A stretch of 64,000 nucleotides of DNA, taken from contig QLTU01000001.1 in assembly GCA_003268905.1 (NCBI GenBank), positions 124,001-188,000 on the forward strand. The letters run 5' to 3'. This document shows positions 63,305-64,000 of this stretch, piece by piece. The stretch comes from Acidovorax defluvii (GTDB lineage Bacteria; Pseudomonadota; Gammaproteobacteria; Burkholderiales; Burkholderiaceae_C). Position 1 is the first letter of the stretch, and each line of letters begins with the position of its first letter. A program made the translations under genes and the position numbers. The notes beneath the pieces were generated by a model. It saw nothing but the letters and a program-made list of their open reading frames with translations, searched no databases and was not told the origin of the DNA.

Positions 63305-64000
63305 GAAGCGGCTCCCTGGTTCTTGGTTGGCAATGGCTTGGCCTGCTCATCCAGCAGCCGGGCCAGGATCAGGAGCGCATCGCGTGCTAGGACACCCTGC
63401 GCCTCCGATTGCTCGGCGCGCAGTTGTTGCAACACCTCACCGACGTAGCCATCGGCATGAATGGCCTCCATGTCCGCCTGCGTGGGCTCCAGGCTGAGGT
63501 CTTGTGCATCCAGCAGCATGGCCCTGGCCCGCGCTCGGGCAGCATCCACACCGCTGTCGACCTGCCGCTGCCCGGCCAGATCACACGAACCGGACAATCG
63601 CAGTTGCACCACATCGTCGGCGCCGATCTGTTCCAGCTTGCGCAGTGTTACTTCCACATCGCTGGAGACAGCCAGGTTCGATTCGAGTTGTTGCCAGCGG
63701 TACCGGCCCACCGCAATCATCTCAACGGCTGGGGTGGCACCGGGCCCTTCGAACGACACCAATACCGCCTGCCCGGAGTCGTTGGCTTTGAAGCGGTCGG
63801 CTTCCGGCGTGCCGGCGTACCACGTCCGCTCGTCCATGCGCCGGCAACCGTGCCAGTCGCCGAGAGCCAGATAGTCCAGCCGCGCTTTGGCGGCGCGGTC
63901 TGCCGCAATCGGGTTCGCGGAGTCCACCCCCTCGGGCAGCACGCCCTGCACGCACCCGTGAGCCAGTCCGATGCGGAAAAGGCCTTCAGTCGTTGAAGCT
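63301..64000 (-). CDS. metallophosphoesterase (SbcD/YhaO-like), C-terminal part, cut by window edge
   Basis: The frame is open to the window edge; the visible 232 codons are the C-terminal part. IGLAHGCVQGVLPEG and YLALGDWHGCRRMDERTWYAG show the metal-binding His motifs (GLAHG, GDWHG) of the calcineurin-like phosphoesterase fold, as in Mre11/SbcD/YhaO. The rest (ALLILARLLDEQAKPLP at the end) is helical. With the SbcC-like gene downstream (4-base overlap) it would form a nuclease complex. The catalytic N-terminal motifs lie outside the window. Confidence 0.8.
   Translation of the reverse strand, partial: ASTTEGLFRIGLAHGCVQGVLPEGVDSANPIAADRAAKARLDYLALGDWHGCRRMDERTWYAGTPEADRFKANDSGQAVLVSFEGPGATPAVEMIAVGRYRWQQLESNLAVSSDVEVTLRKLEQIGADDVVQLRLSGSCDLAGQRQVDSGVDAARARARAMLLDAQDLSLEPTQADMEAIHADGYVGEVLQQLRAEQSEAQGVLARDALLILARLLDEQAKPLPTKNQGAAS

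Overview
The window is a high-GC (roughly 63-66 percent by eye) chromosomal segment of a Burkholderiales bacterium, most likely an Acidovorax-like member of the Comamonadaceae. The gene order guaA-guaB, ratA-rnfH-smpB and rimP-nusA-infB-rbfA-truB-typA, together with the protein sequences, fits that family. No plasmid or phage replication or structural genes are visible. No gene-free stretch exceeds about 300 bases.

Left part (1-32 kb) is mainly housekeeping: a cut-off LysR regulator, a small membrane protein, a badly decayed terC gene, guaA/guaB, ratA/rnfH, smpB, a CoA-ester hydrolase coupled to a DMT exporter, and the translation operon rimP-nusA-infB-rbfA-truB-typA. That operon has a near-consensus promoter followed at once by a terminator-like hairpin. 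Next come a frameshifted SWIM/SNF2 helicase gene, a thioredoxin/cytochrome c cluster, a flavin reductase-like gene, an RNB nuclease, an MFS gene broken by a 111-bp MITE, a methyltransferase, and a metal block (P-type ATPase, CDF transporter, DMT transporter with a histidine-rich tail).

Middle part (33-49 kb): a yejABEF-type peptide ABC importer operon on the minus strand has been opened twice. An AT-rich DUF262/DUF1524 gene lies between yejA and yejB. A Phd/PIN toxin-antitoxin pair, an inverted-repeat element and a MntA/HepT pair lie between yejB and yejE. Then follow fabI, a periplasmic-type ATP-dependent DNA ligase (LigE), an Orn/Lys/Arg decarboxylase, and an NfeD/SPFH pair.

Right part (49.2-64 kb): a tRNA-Ser(GGA) gene is followed by a P4-type integrase and a genomic island that continues past the window. 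Its cargo is a tightly overlapping operon: a 2,220-residue DUF4011/SF1 helicase/nuclease/DUF3320 protein, a 53-residue small ORF, a DUF4297-like nuclease and a HerA ATPase. A convergent SbcC-like ATPase/metallophosphoesterase pair follows. This is the best candidate for a new composite anti-phage system.

Four repeat classes recur: an AT-rich palindromic element, several copies of which lie inside coding sequences; an 84-bp GC-rich unit in tandem inside two genes; MITE-like inverted-repeat elements; and a GTTCGGGC/CTTCGAC-type inverted repeat.
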